A stretch of 64,000 nucleotides of DNA from Neelides folsomi (lineage: Eukaryota; Arthropoda; Collembola; Neelipleona; Neelidae). The notes below the pieces were generated by a model that had not been told where the DNA came from, made no database searches, and was given only the letters and a program-made list of their open reading frames with translations. Numbering within the stretch: the first letter of the stretch is position 1; every line of letters starts with the position of its first letter. Position numbers and translations under genes: made by a program. Shown piece by piece: positions 1 to 11,614 of this stretch. The stretch lies in contig JAQGBZ010000306.1 of the NCBI GenBank assembly GCA_034687125.1, positions 1-64,000 on the forward strand, given 5' to 3'.

Positions 1-110
1 CTGGAGATGGGAAAATATACATTACTTCACCATGGTTAAAGCTAATATTGCATGGAAAATCCATGGTGCACCATGGTTCACCATGGTGTGCCGAACTCGT
101 AAATCCTAGC
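1..110. repeat. Cluster of CCATGG palindromes
   Basis: The first hundred bases hold several ACCATGG/CCATGGT words, including a perfect 16-bp palindrome at 61-76 and a 10-bp one at 79-88. The same GAACCATGG word recurs inside the inverted-repeat element at 13204-13390, so this may be part of a related element cut by the window edge. No coding role is visible. Confidence 0.5.
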
Positions 111-924
111 CGAATTTTCGTACACTGAAGCAAGATCTATACAATTTTCTGAATCACTCTACAATTATTTATTCTTCCTCTGGTTTGCAAATAAATGGGA
201 AAGTTTGAATTCCTATGTGATCAAATGCATCGGCGCTGAGTGGAAAAAAGGACAAAAGGAATTAAACGGAAACATTGATCTTTTGAATCTCACTGGCCCA
301 ACTGGAAATTTCTCAACGTCCAATTTAACCCATTTGGATTTGTCCTTCTTCAATCCTCGATTTTCAAGTAGATATTTTTTCGAAAGGGGTGGCAATTTCC
401 AAAATTGAAGAATTTAACCTTGAGGGTCTAATTCGCTTTAATTAATATTCCCAAGTGTCTAATTCGTTTTTGTTACGACAATTGTATGAATTTGACTCAC
501 TTTACCTCTACGTTGGAATTCCGCAATTTAAAAGAATCAGTTAGTGCTCAGTTGCAAAAGTACATCAATTATGTACCAACTAGATTCTTCACAGAACACA
601 ATAGTAATAATTTTATTCGACCAAATATAAATTTATATAATTGAATATTTAACATTGATGCTTTATATAATTTTTCTTAATTTATACAATTCCAAAGGTA
701 CACAATTCATTCACATCTTATTCAAATCTCCTTTGGAGGCTGATTACAAGAATCGTATTGAATTAAACGAATTCGACTTTCCAATTGTTCCTTTCTTTTT
801 CAAACACTTCGGGGCATTAGATTGTGTTAAATTCAGTTTTTTGCCTTTGGAGCAAAACCTTTATGAGGAACCAAATTCGGAAATTGTTCTCTTCAAAGAA
901 GAGAATTTGGCCAATTTATGCATG
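103..924 (+). pseudogene. Unrecognised exon fragments at left edge
   Basis: An open frame at 103-405 has no internal stop and no ATG at its head. It includes a hydrophobic patch (LYNYLFFLWFANKW) followed by polar, leucine-containing sequence. A short open piece lies near 487-540 (LYEFDSLYLYVGIPQFK). A longer one runs at 658-924 and ends at a plausible GT donor after residues NLANLCM. The pieces could be exons of one plus-strand gene, but I could not join them with consistent splice sites, and no domain was recognised. The style is reminiscent of F-box/leucine-rich-type proteins, which is only an impression. It could be a decayed gene or the 3' part of a gene starting outside the window. Confidence 0.25.
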
Positions 925-1533
925 GTAATTTTTATTATTCTAATAATTTTTCTTCCAATTATTCACATTTACCACAATTTAACATTACAGTCTCTTAACA
1001 AAATTGAAAAAAAATTGACTTTAAAATTTATAGAGAACGATTGAAGTTAAGGAGAATGAACTGAACATTCTTTGAATGAAAATTCCTAAACAGCTTTAAT
1101 TTTTCCACAATTGTACATGCTTATTGTTAATAAGGAGTGATTCGCGTGATTATTTTACATTAGGTATACTCAATAACCACAAGTAATATTTTATACTATA
1201 GAATGTGAATCTGTAAATAGTAAATAGTGATACACGCTTTAACTGATGTTTTGTAATTTACTTAAGAAATCATCGTTTGGAAAATCTACTCTAGTTTTTG
1301 TTAATCCAAAGATATTTTTTATTATTTTTTACATACCCAATGTACACTCTTTACCCAATTTTGTGGAAAGATTGGTTACATGTATTATTAAATCAATGAA
1401 GTCAATGAATTTATGCAGTAGAACAAAAAGAATGAAGTATTACTAATAAAATAATAATATTAAAATAAATATGGTTTAATAAAGGTTTTCGTTATGTTCG
1501 ATACTTTTATTCAATTATATCTTAGGTAAACTA
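925..1533. other. No gene seen
   Basis: AT-rich spacer. Short open frames here (for example around 1246-1446) have no recognisable content and lack a convincing start or splice context. Confidence 0.5.
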
Positions 1534-2852
1534 TTAACGAATGTCAATTTTTGTTTGACAACCTGCAGCAGAAGGAGAAAGACATCGTCCTATTTAGTCA
1601 TCAATAATTAACATTAAGCAATATAAATATCCCATGTTAATTATTATTTTTTATAGTACAATTGTACAGTACATAACTTAAACTATAGTCAAATTAATTA
1701 AAAACATACCGTGTACATTTCCATACCACTTGAAGTGTTCTCCATGTGGGCATTGCAAAATGTGTTTCAAACCTCCGACACAGGCCTTAAAACATTACCA
1801 AAGACAAATACTTATTAAAATTGTAATCTTTCTATTTTATGATTTTAATTATAATATGTAATTGTGTAAAAAATTCAGTGATGAACTGAATTGAACTGTA
1901 AAATTAAAAATAATTACAATGTAAGACTCGCAGCTTTCTGGGTTTGGATAATATCCGTTGTTGTGTCTGTTGCAAATGACTTCACCTCTGATTACACCTC
2001 CGTGTCCACCGTTGTGTCCACCTGAGCTTCCTCCGCCGTGCCCACCTGAGCTTCCTCCACCTTGTCCACCTGATCCACCTTTGTGTCCACCTGAGCTTCC
2101 TCTGCCGTGCCCACCTGAGCTTCCTCCGCCGTGTCCACCTGAGCTTCCTCCACCTTGTCCACCTGATCCACCTTTGTGTCCACCTGAGCTTCCTCCGCCG
2201 TGCCCACCTGAGCTTCCACCACTGCTTCCACTTCCGTATCCACCTTTGTGGCCTCCTGAGCTTCCTCCTCCATGTCCACCTGAGCTTCCACCACAATGCT
2301 TTGACGACCAAATACAAGCTCCTGTGATGAAAAGTTAATCTGTTTAAACTCAATTGATCATATTATGTTTAAAGAGTTAAAATAAGATTTAAATCTAACC
2401 GCCTTTTTGAGGTGCGTTGATGTCATAGAAAAGTCCACTTGGACATGGCATGACATAAGTTAATCCACCGCCACATGCAATGTAGCTTTCTAGAATTTTA
2501 AAAAATCAACTAGTATTTTTTTTCTTGAACTATATTTATTTTAATTTTAACGGTCTGTATATTTACCGATTTCCAAAAAATAGAATCAATAGTCATAAGG
2601 TATAATTATGTATAAATTATAATGAATAAAACTAATACAAGGGAATAATTTAAAAAAAAGTTATTACGGCAGTTATTGGGGTTAACATAGTTTCCATCTT
2701 TTAGACCGTTCTGTTGGCAGTAATCTGAAAATAAATTACACAATTACTTACTTTTAGTATTTTTGTAAAATAAATTTAAAACATTAATTACGATTTCCGT
2801 TGCTGCAGGAAAAGAGCGAAAGGAATATTACAAAAATCAGAGCTAAATACAT
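1534..2852 (-). CDS. Secreted protein with two CBM14 chitin-binding domains and a Gly/Ser/His-rich linker
   Basis: Exon 1 (from ATG at 2852) encodes a signal peptide, MYLALIFVIFLSLFSCSNG. Following minus-strand exons give a six-cysteine peritrophin-A domain: YCQQNG..., PNNC, YIACGGG, MPCPSG, ACIWSS, KHC. A long low-complexity linker of GGSSGGHGG/GGHKGG units (about 2000-2290) follows. A second CBM14 has ICNRHN, PESC, ACVGG, LQCPHG and, if the last exon starts at AAATAG|GACG, RCLSPSAAGC. The C-terminus QTKIDIR ends at TAA 1534. CBM14 proteins bind chitin in peritrophic matrix or cuticle; the linker suggests a flexible spacer between two chitin-binding ends. The two large open frames overlapping the linker on either strand are repeat artefacts. 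The domain calls are firm; the acceptor of the last exon is chosen because it supplies cysteines 5 and 6. Confidence 0.85.
1995..2295. repeat. In-gene tandem repeat, GGSSGGHGG units
   Basis: An imperfect 24-27 bp repeat (core CCACCTGAGCTTCCTCC on the plus strand) encodes the Gly/Ser/His linker of the minus-strand CBM14 protein. A higher-order unit of about 110 bp, including a GGSGGQGGG variant, occurs twice, which points to unequal exchange. Confidence 0.8.
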
Positions 2853-2910
2853 TTTCTCTTATTAAATATCAATTTTTGGGTTTGAGAACATTATTAAGAA
2901 TTTATTAGCT

Positions 2911-2916
2911 TTTATA
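2911..2916 (-). promoter_or_regulatory. TATA box of the two-CBM14 gene
   Basis: TATAAAAG on the minus strand lies about 60 bp before the ATG at 2852, the distance expected for a TATA promoter with a short 5' UTR. Confidence 0.5.
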
Positions 2917-2919
2917 CGT

Positions 2920-3738
2920 TAAAAATGAGGATATAATCAGAAAAATTGATTTCCTCATCCCATCCATTTTAGTTAATTAATTCAGCATTTACCCAACTTT
3001 ATCTTTTTAATTTATGCACAAAAAGTTTTTAACTTGTATAGCATTCACAGATATATAAAAATGTAATATCAAAGAGAAGTTTAAAATTTTATAAATACAT
3101 AAGAATAATTTCTCACTTTTTTCCTCAACTCCTAATATTTCTTATTTGTGCATATATGTCGGTCAATTAATACCTACTAATATATTTTAATCAGAAAATG
3201 CTGCATTTTCCTTTACAAAAAATTCAAATATTCGCCAAAAGTTACATTACAGTAATTATTTTAAATAGCGGTTTAATATTATTATGGTTATATTTTATCT
3301 TCAATCTTCTATAGCCATCAACTTCACCTATATTATTAATATTTGAAAACATAAATTTTTGCAATATATTTTATTCAGACGCTTCATATTTTAAATGTTT
3401 ATGTTAAGTGAACATTATTTAATTTTGTAATCATCTGATTACTTTAAGCTTATTGTTCATTCTGTCTCTGTCTTATTTTCAATGTGCATTGTTTTTGTTT
3501 TATTCTGCTTAGCATCGTTTGTTTAAGTCTTTTAGAAATGGGTTTCATTCTCAATAAAGCCACATATTGTTGTTGCTCATAGAATACATATTACTATAGT
3601 AAGTATATCATATAGAGGTAAGACCTTACTATAGAAATGTGCTTACTCTAAATGAAAAAGAGGTATTTATGTTAAAAAAACTCGATTAATCCTCAGGTAA
3701 TTCCGGTTAAAAGGACAGATTTAACGATTGTGTCTTAC
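2920..3738. other. No gene seen
   Basis: AT-rich spacer between the divergent chitin-binding and galectin-like genes. No open frame of note on either strand. Confidence 0.5.
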
Positions 3739-3739
3739 T

Positions 3740-3747
3740 TATAAAAA
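3740..3747 (+). promoter_or_regulatory. Possible TATA box of the galectin-like gene
   Basis: TATAAAAA lies about 140 bp upstream of the first ATG at 3883. In such AT-rich DNA this is weak evidence on its own. Confidence 0.25.
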
Positions 3748-3882
3748 TCTCAGAATGTCAACTTTCACATTTATCCACTTTATTTATATTCACGCTCATT
3801 CATGTGTTGTTTATTTCTTATCGGGAAATGTTCATTTAATCAATAAGTAAAAAATCCAAATTTCATATTGCGCCAAGTAAAA

Positions 3883-5640
3883 ATGAATTTAAATTCGTGT
3901 TTGTTTTTTGTCATTGTTGGCACTCAATTGTTTAGTTCCGCTAATGGAGATCGGGTAAAATAATTTGTTTTTAATTTAATTTATATTATAAAAATTATAA
4001 TATTACTAGGTATAACTATAAGTGGTCAAAGTTTCCTACACTGTCTAGAGTAAATAAATACCTATAGTACATTTTTTCACTGCTCGGCTCTGAATTTGAA
4101 ATAATCGCCAATTATTTCCTATCTAAATGCATGGAAATAATTCGCGGATCTTTCAAATTCAGAGCCGAGCAGAAAAAAATAGATTATAAGTTATTAATGA
4201 TTTTTCTGTATTGCAGAATGAAATGGTACAGCTTAGAGATAAAATTGCGGAAGTTTCAACAAAATTGGTGCAAATTAATATTAATAAAACAAAAACTACA
4301 GAAATGATAAATAAATGTTAAATCAAATCAAATCGATAATCATTGTTAAAAATTTGAAAAATATTAATCTTGGACTATCTCTTTAATTATGTTCTAGAGC
4401 TACATGACTCATTCAACAAACGATGTTATTCCCAATTTAATTGATAGAATGAATAACGCACTAATTAAAATGGTTAAAAAAATTATTATTAAATGATATT
4501 ACATAAAGAACTTAAATATTATTTATATCATAATATCTATCTTTAAACAAAATACAATATGAAGATATTTGTACTAACTTCACATTCCTATTACTTAATC
4601 ATGATTGTAAAAATAATTAATTGTATTTTAGGATGAACGAATTCATCGTTTAGAAAATTCCATTGCTTCATTAAATCAAGCCCAAGGAGAAATTTTAATA
4701 AAAATGGGAAATATTGAAAATTTGGTGAATCAAGACACAAGCATTTTAACAAGTTCAATTCAATCAGAAGTCATGTCAAACCAAATAATAGAATTAAACC
4801 AAACAGCTCAAGAAATAATCAACAATGTGAAAGCATTAAGTTTAAAAAATGAAATTATTTTTCAAGATGATTTTGACGGAACGGCCAAAAGAAGATGTCC
4901 AATTCTATGGAGACCAATTTACAATGTGTCGGATGTTTTGCAACAAAGTTCCCAATCAACATTTAGTTCAGGAAATGCTTTTCATGCCCATAAATTCCAA
5001 CATGTTTACACAACATTCCCGAGTTATTCGATTAAAGAAAAAGAGTTCATTTTCCAATTCGGGTTTAAAATCCACGTTTCTTCCCGAATCAACTTTGCCT
5101 TTAATCTTTACAATTGCAATGAGGAATTCTTGAATGCTGAAGATTCCCATGACACCATAATGAAATTCCAGTTTTATGAAAACAAGTTTTACATAAACGT
5201 GAAAGACCACAACAACACTTATTTACAGAATGGACGTCCGTCGGCCAAAGTGAAGAGTCCGCTTTTAACACACAAAATCGACACTTCGCCACATTTCTTT
5301 AGATTCGTATTGGATTGTGATGGGACGTGTTTTAAGGTCTTTATAAATGATTTGGAAATGGCCAATGGCTGTGTGGAAGAAAAAATCATAAACAGGCAAA
5401 TATGCCATTTATCATTATTCGCTACTGGGAACAAAGCAGAATATGACGATATTCTTCTTACAACTAATGAAAGCTTTGCAAATGTTAGTCATTTACCAAA
5501 ATTAACAATTTTATTTTATTTTACTAAAATTACTTGATTTTAGGAAATAACTATTTTTAATATTACAGGAACGACGACAAGCGAGTCTAGATGACAACAA
5601 AAAACGATCCGAGGAAATTGATGTTGATTTTCAGATATAA
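3883..5640 (+). CDS. Secreted coiled-coil protein with galectin-like domain
   Basis: Exon 1 (3883-3954) encodes a signal peptide, MNLNSCLFFVIVGTQLFSSA. Small phase-0 exons at about 4216-4267 and 4396-4470 and the start of the large exon (4632-5483) give a polar, heptad-like stretch (DERIHRLENSIASLN, then Gln/Asn/Ile-rich), likely a coiled coil. The large exon then has a beta-rich domain whose order of motifs resembles galectin: FQFGFKIH, INFAFNLYN, a KFYINVKD strand, FKVFINDLEM and ICHLSLFATG. The classical sugar-binding HxNPR and WGxEE residues are not conserved, so carbohydrate binding cannot be assumed. The last exon (about 5568-5640) encodes a charged tail ending DVDFQI. The gene converges on CYLD with a 167-bp gap. 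A foldback element sits in intron 1. The galectin-like call is moderate; secretion is well supported. Confidence 0.7.
4072..4179. mobile_element. Foldback/MITE in intron 1 of the galectin-like gene
   Basis: About 46-bp imperfect inverted repeats flank a 13-bp spacer. Each arm contains GCTCGGCTCTGAATTTGAAA, and the outer ends are runs of T and A. The element lies wholly within the intron between 3954 and 4216, ending about 40 bp before the acceptor. Confidence 0.75.
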
Positions 5641-5700
5641 TAACCTTTTGCTTATATAGACATTTAAAAGATTATATTATTTTTGAATTTTAAATACTAT

Positions 5701-5740
5701 ATCGTAAATATACCACATATACATGTGGTATATTTACGAT
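5701..5740. promoter_or_regulatory. Perfect 18-bp hairpin between convergent genes
   Basis: Arms 5701-5718 and 5723-5740 are exact reverse complements around a 4-base loop. The hairpin lies in the 167-bp gap between the stop of the galectin-like gene (5640) and the stop of CYLD (5808), so both mRNAs could carry it in their 3' UTR. Confidence 0.7.
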
Positions 5741-5807
5741 TAATATTAAATATTAGAAAATAAATAAGAGGTAATTATACTATGTAATTAATTAAATGGC
5801 AAATCTT

Positions 5808-8800
5808 TTAAGTATTCTTTAAGTAAACGCACACGTTGATATCGATAAGCATTCGCTGTAAAAGCTTTGGAAGTTCGTCCCATTTTTCATCGAGTGCATC
5901 AGGAACTTCGGCCAATGCTTGAATTTTATCTCCAAGATCGAATATAATTTCCATCTAACAATAAATGAATTTTTTTATTTATTGGAAATTATCTATTTTT
6001 CTTTTATAAGTCAAACCTTTGATTTCCCTCCAGCAGGATCTGAGTCAAAATAAATCCAAGGAGAATTTTGTTCTTTTCCGCATCTCACAAATGAGACAAA
6101 ATGATCCATTCGTGTGCAAATTACTGCATAAAGATCCAAGTTGCATTTATCCTCTTTGATTTCCTTGAAGTTTGAATTTCTTCCTTTTGTTTTTCTCTGG
6201 TGGAAACTTCTAGTTGGATGCGAATGCATTTGCTTATCACAAACTGTACAATATCTTGTTGATTTCACACCATTGGATTTAATTAAATCGAAACATTCGA
6301 AACACTCAATTGTAGCTATTTCGGAACAAATCCCACAGTACGTTTCATCTAATATAAAATTATACGTTTATTATTAATACATTAATAAAACTTTATGTCA
6401 TTCATATAGGTACTATTTAATAATTTTTTGATGAACTTTAACATTAATAACTAATAACAAAATGAATATTATATTTTTAAGGTAATATATATTACTTCCA
6501 GCTATTGCATCATTTATTTGAAGAGTTATATTTGGCATTACAAATTTTCCCGCTTCATAAGGAAGCTCAAGAATTAATGCAGGTGAAGGAACATCAACCA
6601 ATTTTGATTCCATTTCAAATAAGCTGATTTCAAATAATTTTTGAGTTGTTGAAATTCTCGGTTGTCTGAAAGTTTCTGGGAGGATTATTTGATGTATGTA
6701 ATCTGAAGTTCCAAACTCATAATTAATAAAACAATCAAGATCATAAAGTTGATTAAATATCAGAAATAACGTTTCTTCAATATCTGAAAAAATTAACCAA
6801 ACCAATTTAGAATTCCTTTATTATTAAACGACTATGTATCTTTATATTCTATGGTACAAGTAAATATCAAGTAACATTCTTACACCAGGAAAAATCATCA
6901 CAAATGTTTAAAAGCAATACAATAATTGTTCTACCAATAAATGTTTCTTCAGAATGAGTATTCAATTCGTCTAAAACATTCCTAAATTGAAGAACTGCGT
7001 TTGAACCAACCACATAGTTTTTCCTAAGTTGAGTTACAATATTTGTCAACTTTTTTCTTCCATCATATTCTCGTTCATTTTCTTTTTGGATTCTTCTTTC
7101 TCTCGATTTTGGATTATCAGTGTTATTATTTGTATCAAGGAGAAGTTGGTCAAATTTATTAGTGAAGGAGAAAAGAGTGAAAATCACAGCGTCAACATTG
7201 CATGAATTATCAGTTCCTTGAATTCCCCGCCGTTCTAAATCAAAATTAATTAATCAATATTAATCATATTAGTAGTGTATAATAAACAAATGTTATTTAT
7301 ATTATTAATAGAGTAATTATATATAGGTAGGTACATAATAGTACATATAAATAATATGTAACATATTGTATGAATATTACAATGTAAAAATTTTACTATT
7401 AATATAAATAACCTATTTGTTGAGATTTCATAAATTGATTTATGTCAATTGGCTTTGGAATTTCTTCAGAACTTTTCTCTTTGCGTCTTGTATTTGGAAA
7501 TTGATCCAAAGGGCGATTTTGTGTTCGTGGTGGAACAGGCGGCGATGTTTTGGTGCGTCTTAAAGGAATTGGTGGTTTAGAAATATTTTCATCGCTTTTC
7601 ATATAAGAATCTTCGCTATCAGGGGGAGGATTTTCATCAGAGAAACTTTCTGATGAACTTTGGGAAGAAAGTTTTTCGTTTTTAAAATCAACCGGGAGAA
7701 TTCCCTTTATAATAGCTTGTGTTTGCGGATGGGTTTCTACAGGTGGTAATGGTGGAGTTGGAACGTCGTTTTCTTCGGATTTTTGCGTTTCAAATTTTGG
7801 CGATACATCTGTTGAATTAAATAAAAATTATTGCTTATGTACATATAGTATAGTATAGGTATAGTATATAAAATAATTTAAAGTTGTTTAATTTAATATT
7901 GTAACAAATTGTAACTTATTGAACCATTATAATTTGGCGGGAAGATGAAGTTTAGTGCTTCAACAGTCAAACTGGATTTCCTTCGTTCGTTGTTTTCAAT
8001 AACTTTTAATTCATTACTTGAATCTTTAGTTTCATCAACTGAAATATTTTTACTTGATTTAATTAATTTATCTTGATTTGCCGTAAGAGTTGAAAATTTA
8101 TTTCCAGCAAATTCTTCATTTATGGTATGGGATTTGGACACAAACTTTGCTTTTTCGAGTATCTCTTCGGGAATTTCCCTTGACATTCCTCTAATTAAGC
8201 GATTGTTATGTGGAAGATAAAGCTCGAATTCTTCTTGTAATATTCTAAAAATTAATATAAAAAGAAGAAATCAATTTATTTTTTAAAGTAGGTCATTATT
8301 TAATGTAATTAAATTGTATACTTATTTTAAAATTATGTTTTGCAATAATTAAGTATCTTACAATTTTTTCAAAGTAATTAAAAGACCACAATTTTTTCTA
8401 CAATTAAACAGATTAGGAGAAATATCTTGAGTCATGTTTGGAATGGGTTTATCCTTTAAAATAAAATAAAACACTAACTTCATTGTTAATCGATAGTTTT
8501 AAATAATAATAAAAAGTGTAAATGATCTTTTGCTTAAATCAAATTTTTTGTAGTAATGATTATTTTTTAAGTTAATTAGTAAAATATAATCAATTTAAAA
8601 GAACAATAAATTCCATTTCTAAGAATGTTTTACAAATTCAATCCCAACGCAATTTTCTCCAGAAAGTGTTCCAATCCAACGTACAAATCCAAACATGATT
8701 CCAATGCTTTCAATATTCTTTTTATAAGAAATTACTTTCCCAATTTTTAGCCATTCTAATAAATATTCAAATAAAACATTAAAATAATTTCAAAATTGTT

Positions 8801-9626
8801 AAATATCACTAATTACCCAACTCGTTTTCATCAATTTGCTGATTTTGGTCAAAAATGTGCATCAAAGATGCTCGTGATTTAAAAACTCGCGCTTTCGGTG
8901 CTGGTTCTATCATTTCTCTTTCATTGGTTCGCATTTTGGAAGGAGCCAAAGGAGCTGGCCGTTTCTTTTTTTGCTCTGATAATCTCAATGAATTGGTTGA
9001 ATTTCTCGGTGAAGAAATTGCCAGATTTTGAATTTCTATTTGGGTCATTTGAAGATTATTGTCAAATTCTGTTGGGACATCTGGAATTGTTCGTCTTTTG
9101 CTTGAAGCTGAAGTGAGTTGTTTGATGTAATTGAATTCATTGTCTTCTTCCTCCCAATTAACTTTGGCATCGGAAGTTGGCAAAGTTCTCCTTCCAGGAA
9201 TGACCTTCTTATTGATCGTTATCGAATTGGTAACTTTCCCGCGAAATTCTCTTAAATGGAGAATATTTTCTGGGGGCATTAAACGCCCTGTGCCAAACTT
9301 ACAAAAAAATCTTTTGTCGATTTCAGACTTTTCAACTCCAATTAAATTTGGGATATCTGAATGATCCTAGAGAATTCAGCAAATTTAAATACAAAGATAC
9401 GTAACATTTAATATGAAATTTTTTTAAATTAACAAAAATAACACTTGAATTAATAAAATTAATAATCATAGTATAATTAATTGCAATAACTTACAAATTC
9501 TATTCCAATCATGAATTGTGTCTTGTAAAATCCAACCCATCTAACCGTTCCTGATTTTGGTTTTCCCTCCTGGTTAACCCAAACAATCCTGTCGGAATTC
9601 TTGAATTTGGTTTTTAAATCCTCCAT
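5808..9626 (-). CDS. Cyld: CYLD-type ubiquitin carboxyl-terminal hydrolase
   Basis: About ten minus-strand exons. The start ATG is at 9626 because the frame upstream is closed by a stop. CAP-Gly domain 1 (exon 1 plus exon 2, 9366-8817) shows GTVRWVGFYKTQFMIGIEF and RFFCKFGTGRL. CAP-Gly 2 (about 8640-8757) shows GFVRWIGTLSGENCVGIEF. A proline/serine-rich linker with PPIPLRR and PPVPPR motifs (7400-7810) follows. The USP core starts with RRGIQGTDNSCNVDA (catalytic Cys, about 7205-7233), continues through 6880-7190 and 6500-6784, then the CYLD-specific B-box-like zinc insert (CxxC, CTVCDKQMHSHP; 6060-6350). The catalytic His is in MDHFVSFVRCG and the acidic residue in IYFDSDPAGG. The last exon ends RMLIDINVCVYLKNT. 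CYLD trims Met1- and Lys63-linked ubiquitin in NF-kB/IMD and JNK signalling and microtubule contexts. All catalytic residues are present, so it should be active. Confidence 0.93.
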
Positions 9627-11108
9627 GTTATATTCACACAATTGTAATAATGCTTGAATATTTTTATTGGGCAATTAATTTATTGAGTTTTATTGGATAA
9701 TTTTAACTAACGAATTACAAAGTTGTAATACCCAATTTATGAGATATTCGAAAATTAATTGAAAGATGTTTTTTATAAATTCCTCAAATGTAAGTCACAA
9801 AGATGAATCATCTCTATTGGGAATTTGATGAATTTGGAATAGTGCAATTTTCACTCTCACACTTCAGTTCAATAATTTAATCAATTCTTATCAATACATT
9901 AATAATGTGTTCTACGAAACCTGAATTTCATTTTAAGCACCAATTTGATTACAAGCCGCCAAGGTGTTTTTCAATTTATCACTATTATTATACATACGTA
10001 AAATTATGTCTGCTTTAGTCTCATTCTCTCATTTAATGTTATATTTTACTGCGTTTGTAAAATTTAGTCATCATTCTTATAACATTGTAAATTTATCATT
10101 AACAACAAAGCACCTCAAACTCAAACTCGAAGTTTGACTATATAGGAAAGATCTGTATAAAATTTATAATTCATAACATAAGTTTAATGATTTAATCTGT
10201 ATGTTGTAGATTTGTTAAACAAATAATTACAATGACAATGAGATATGGATGTGGTTATAAAATCAAATTAATGGTAAATATAAAACTGATATCCTTATTA
10301 TAGCGACTATGTAATTCTCCGTTGATTATCGGCGCAACAAATTATTCGAATATTAATAATATTATACATACAAATACTTTACAGGTATGAATGTAAAGTA
10401 CCCTACAGAACATGGTATTTATATGTGATTTAAGATACCATGTTTGCATTATATATTTATTTAGATTTAATTATATTTATAATTGTAATTTGTACCATTG
10501 GTAGACAAAGTCTGTATATTACATATAGTAGTAGGTATTTAACGGTAAGATTGGTTCTCCAAGATAATGATTTTATAAGATAAATACCTATAGTAGTTTA
10601 CCTTAAATACATAAGCCTAAATTTTATAAATATCAATCGTATTTAATTTAGCTATTAATTCTCCACTTTATGATTACTTTATCGAATTGTTTACTGCGCA
10701 TCGATTTTTTATCAACGTATAAAAATGAAAAACAATAATTTGATAATATGCTTATTTAACAAATTATCTAAAATTATCTCAATCACTTAATTGTTTAAAT
10801 AATGCACTCCATATAATATGGAATCCTTTTTAGTCTTGTAGCGTTGTAGCGTTGTAGCCATGGGTACATAAGATTGTACATAACACTACGTAATATGTAC
10901 ATAGTGTTATACAGTGTATGAAGTGAATGTTAATAGTGTTGCAGATGTACAGTACACTTAATACACTATCAATGGTATTACATTACTGGATATATATATA
11001 CATATATACATATAATTGGTGATGATTTTGAAATATTTTATTTTATTTATTCAATATACTTTTAACCCACGAATTTAACAATATCTGAATAAAAACAATA
11101 CTAAAATT
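9627..11108. other. No gene seen
   Basis: About 1.5 kb of AT-rich sequence upstream of CYLD, which should contain its promoter. A small direct repeat (GTAGCGTT twice, near 10836-10858) and alternating TA runs near 10990-11010 are the only structures noticed. Confidence 0.5.
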
Positions 11109-11614
11109 TTAATTGTGAGTTGTTGCAGGTGTGGGTTTTGATTTGCAATTGGCATTTTCGGGCCAATCACAATATTTGACAGCTTGTGCCCAATGAAGTG
11201 GTTTGTCACATTGATGCTCCCATGCTTTTCCAAAACTGCATTGGAAAAACTTGGAGCAATCGTATGGATGTGGATGATATTCATCTTCTGCGTTTGGATT
11301 TGGGCACTGTATGGGATTTATTTTTCAAAATTCATTAATAATTTCAAAATATTTAATGAAAAAAAAAATATTTTATACCTCAAACCAAGGTGAAGGAGTT
11401 GGTTTAACAGTTGTAGATTTGACATCAGCTAGAAAACAATAAATATTTAAAATTACATGCTGTATAATATTTAATAGATTTTTATTTAACGGAAATAATT
11501 AATTAATAAAAAAATTGGGGTGATTCAAGTATTTTCTAATATTTAAGAAAATAATTAGGTACCTGCTACGACATAAGTAAGGCACAAGGCCAAAAGGATC
11601 ATCTTTCCAATCAT
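11109..11614 (-). CDS. Small secreted protein with one CBM14 domain
   Basis: Three exons. Exon 1 begins MIGKMILLALCLTYVVA (signal peptide, ATG 11614) and ends at a GCAG|GTACCT donor. Exon 2 adds a short Thr/Pro linker (VKSTTVKPTPSPWFE). Exon 3 holds a complete peritrophin-A domain with six cysteines: CPNPN, YDCSKFFQCSFG, HQCDKP, VKYCDWPENANC, ending KPTPATTHN at TAA 11109. The CDWPENAxC signature is textbook CBM14. It is likely a chitin-binding cuticle or gut-lining protein. Overlapping open frames on the opposite strand are shadows. Confidence 0.9.

Noticed and set aside
1958-2353. Long frames rich in Pro/Cys or Trp/Arg overlapping the CBM14 linker
   Set aside because: They are other-frame readings of the GGSSGGHGG-coding tandem repeat; the third minus frame joins the flanking chitin-binding exons.
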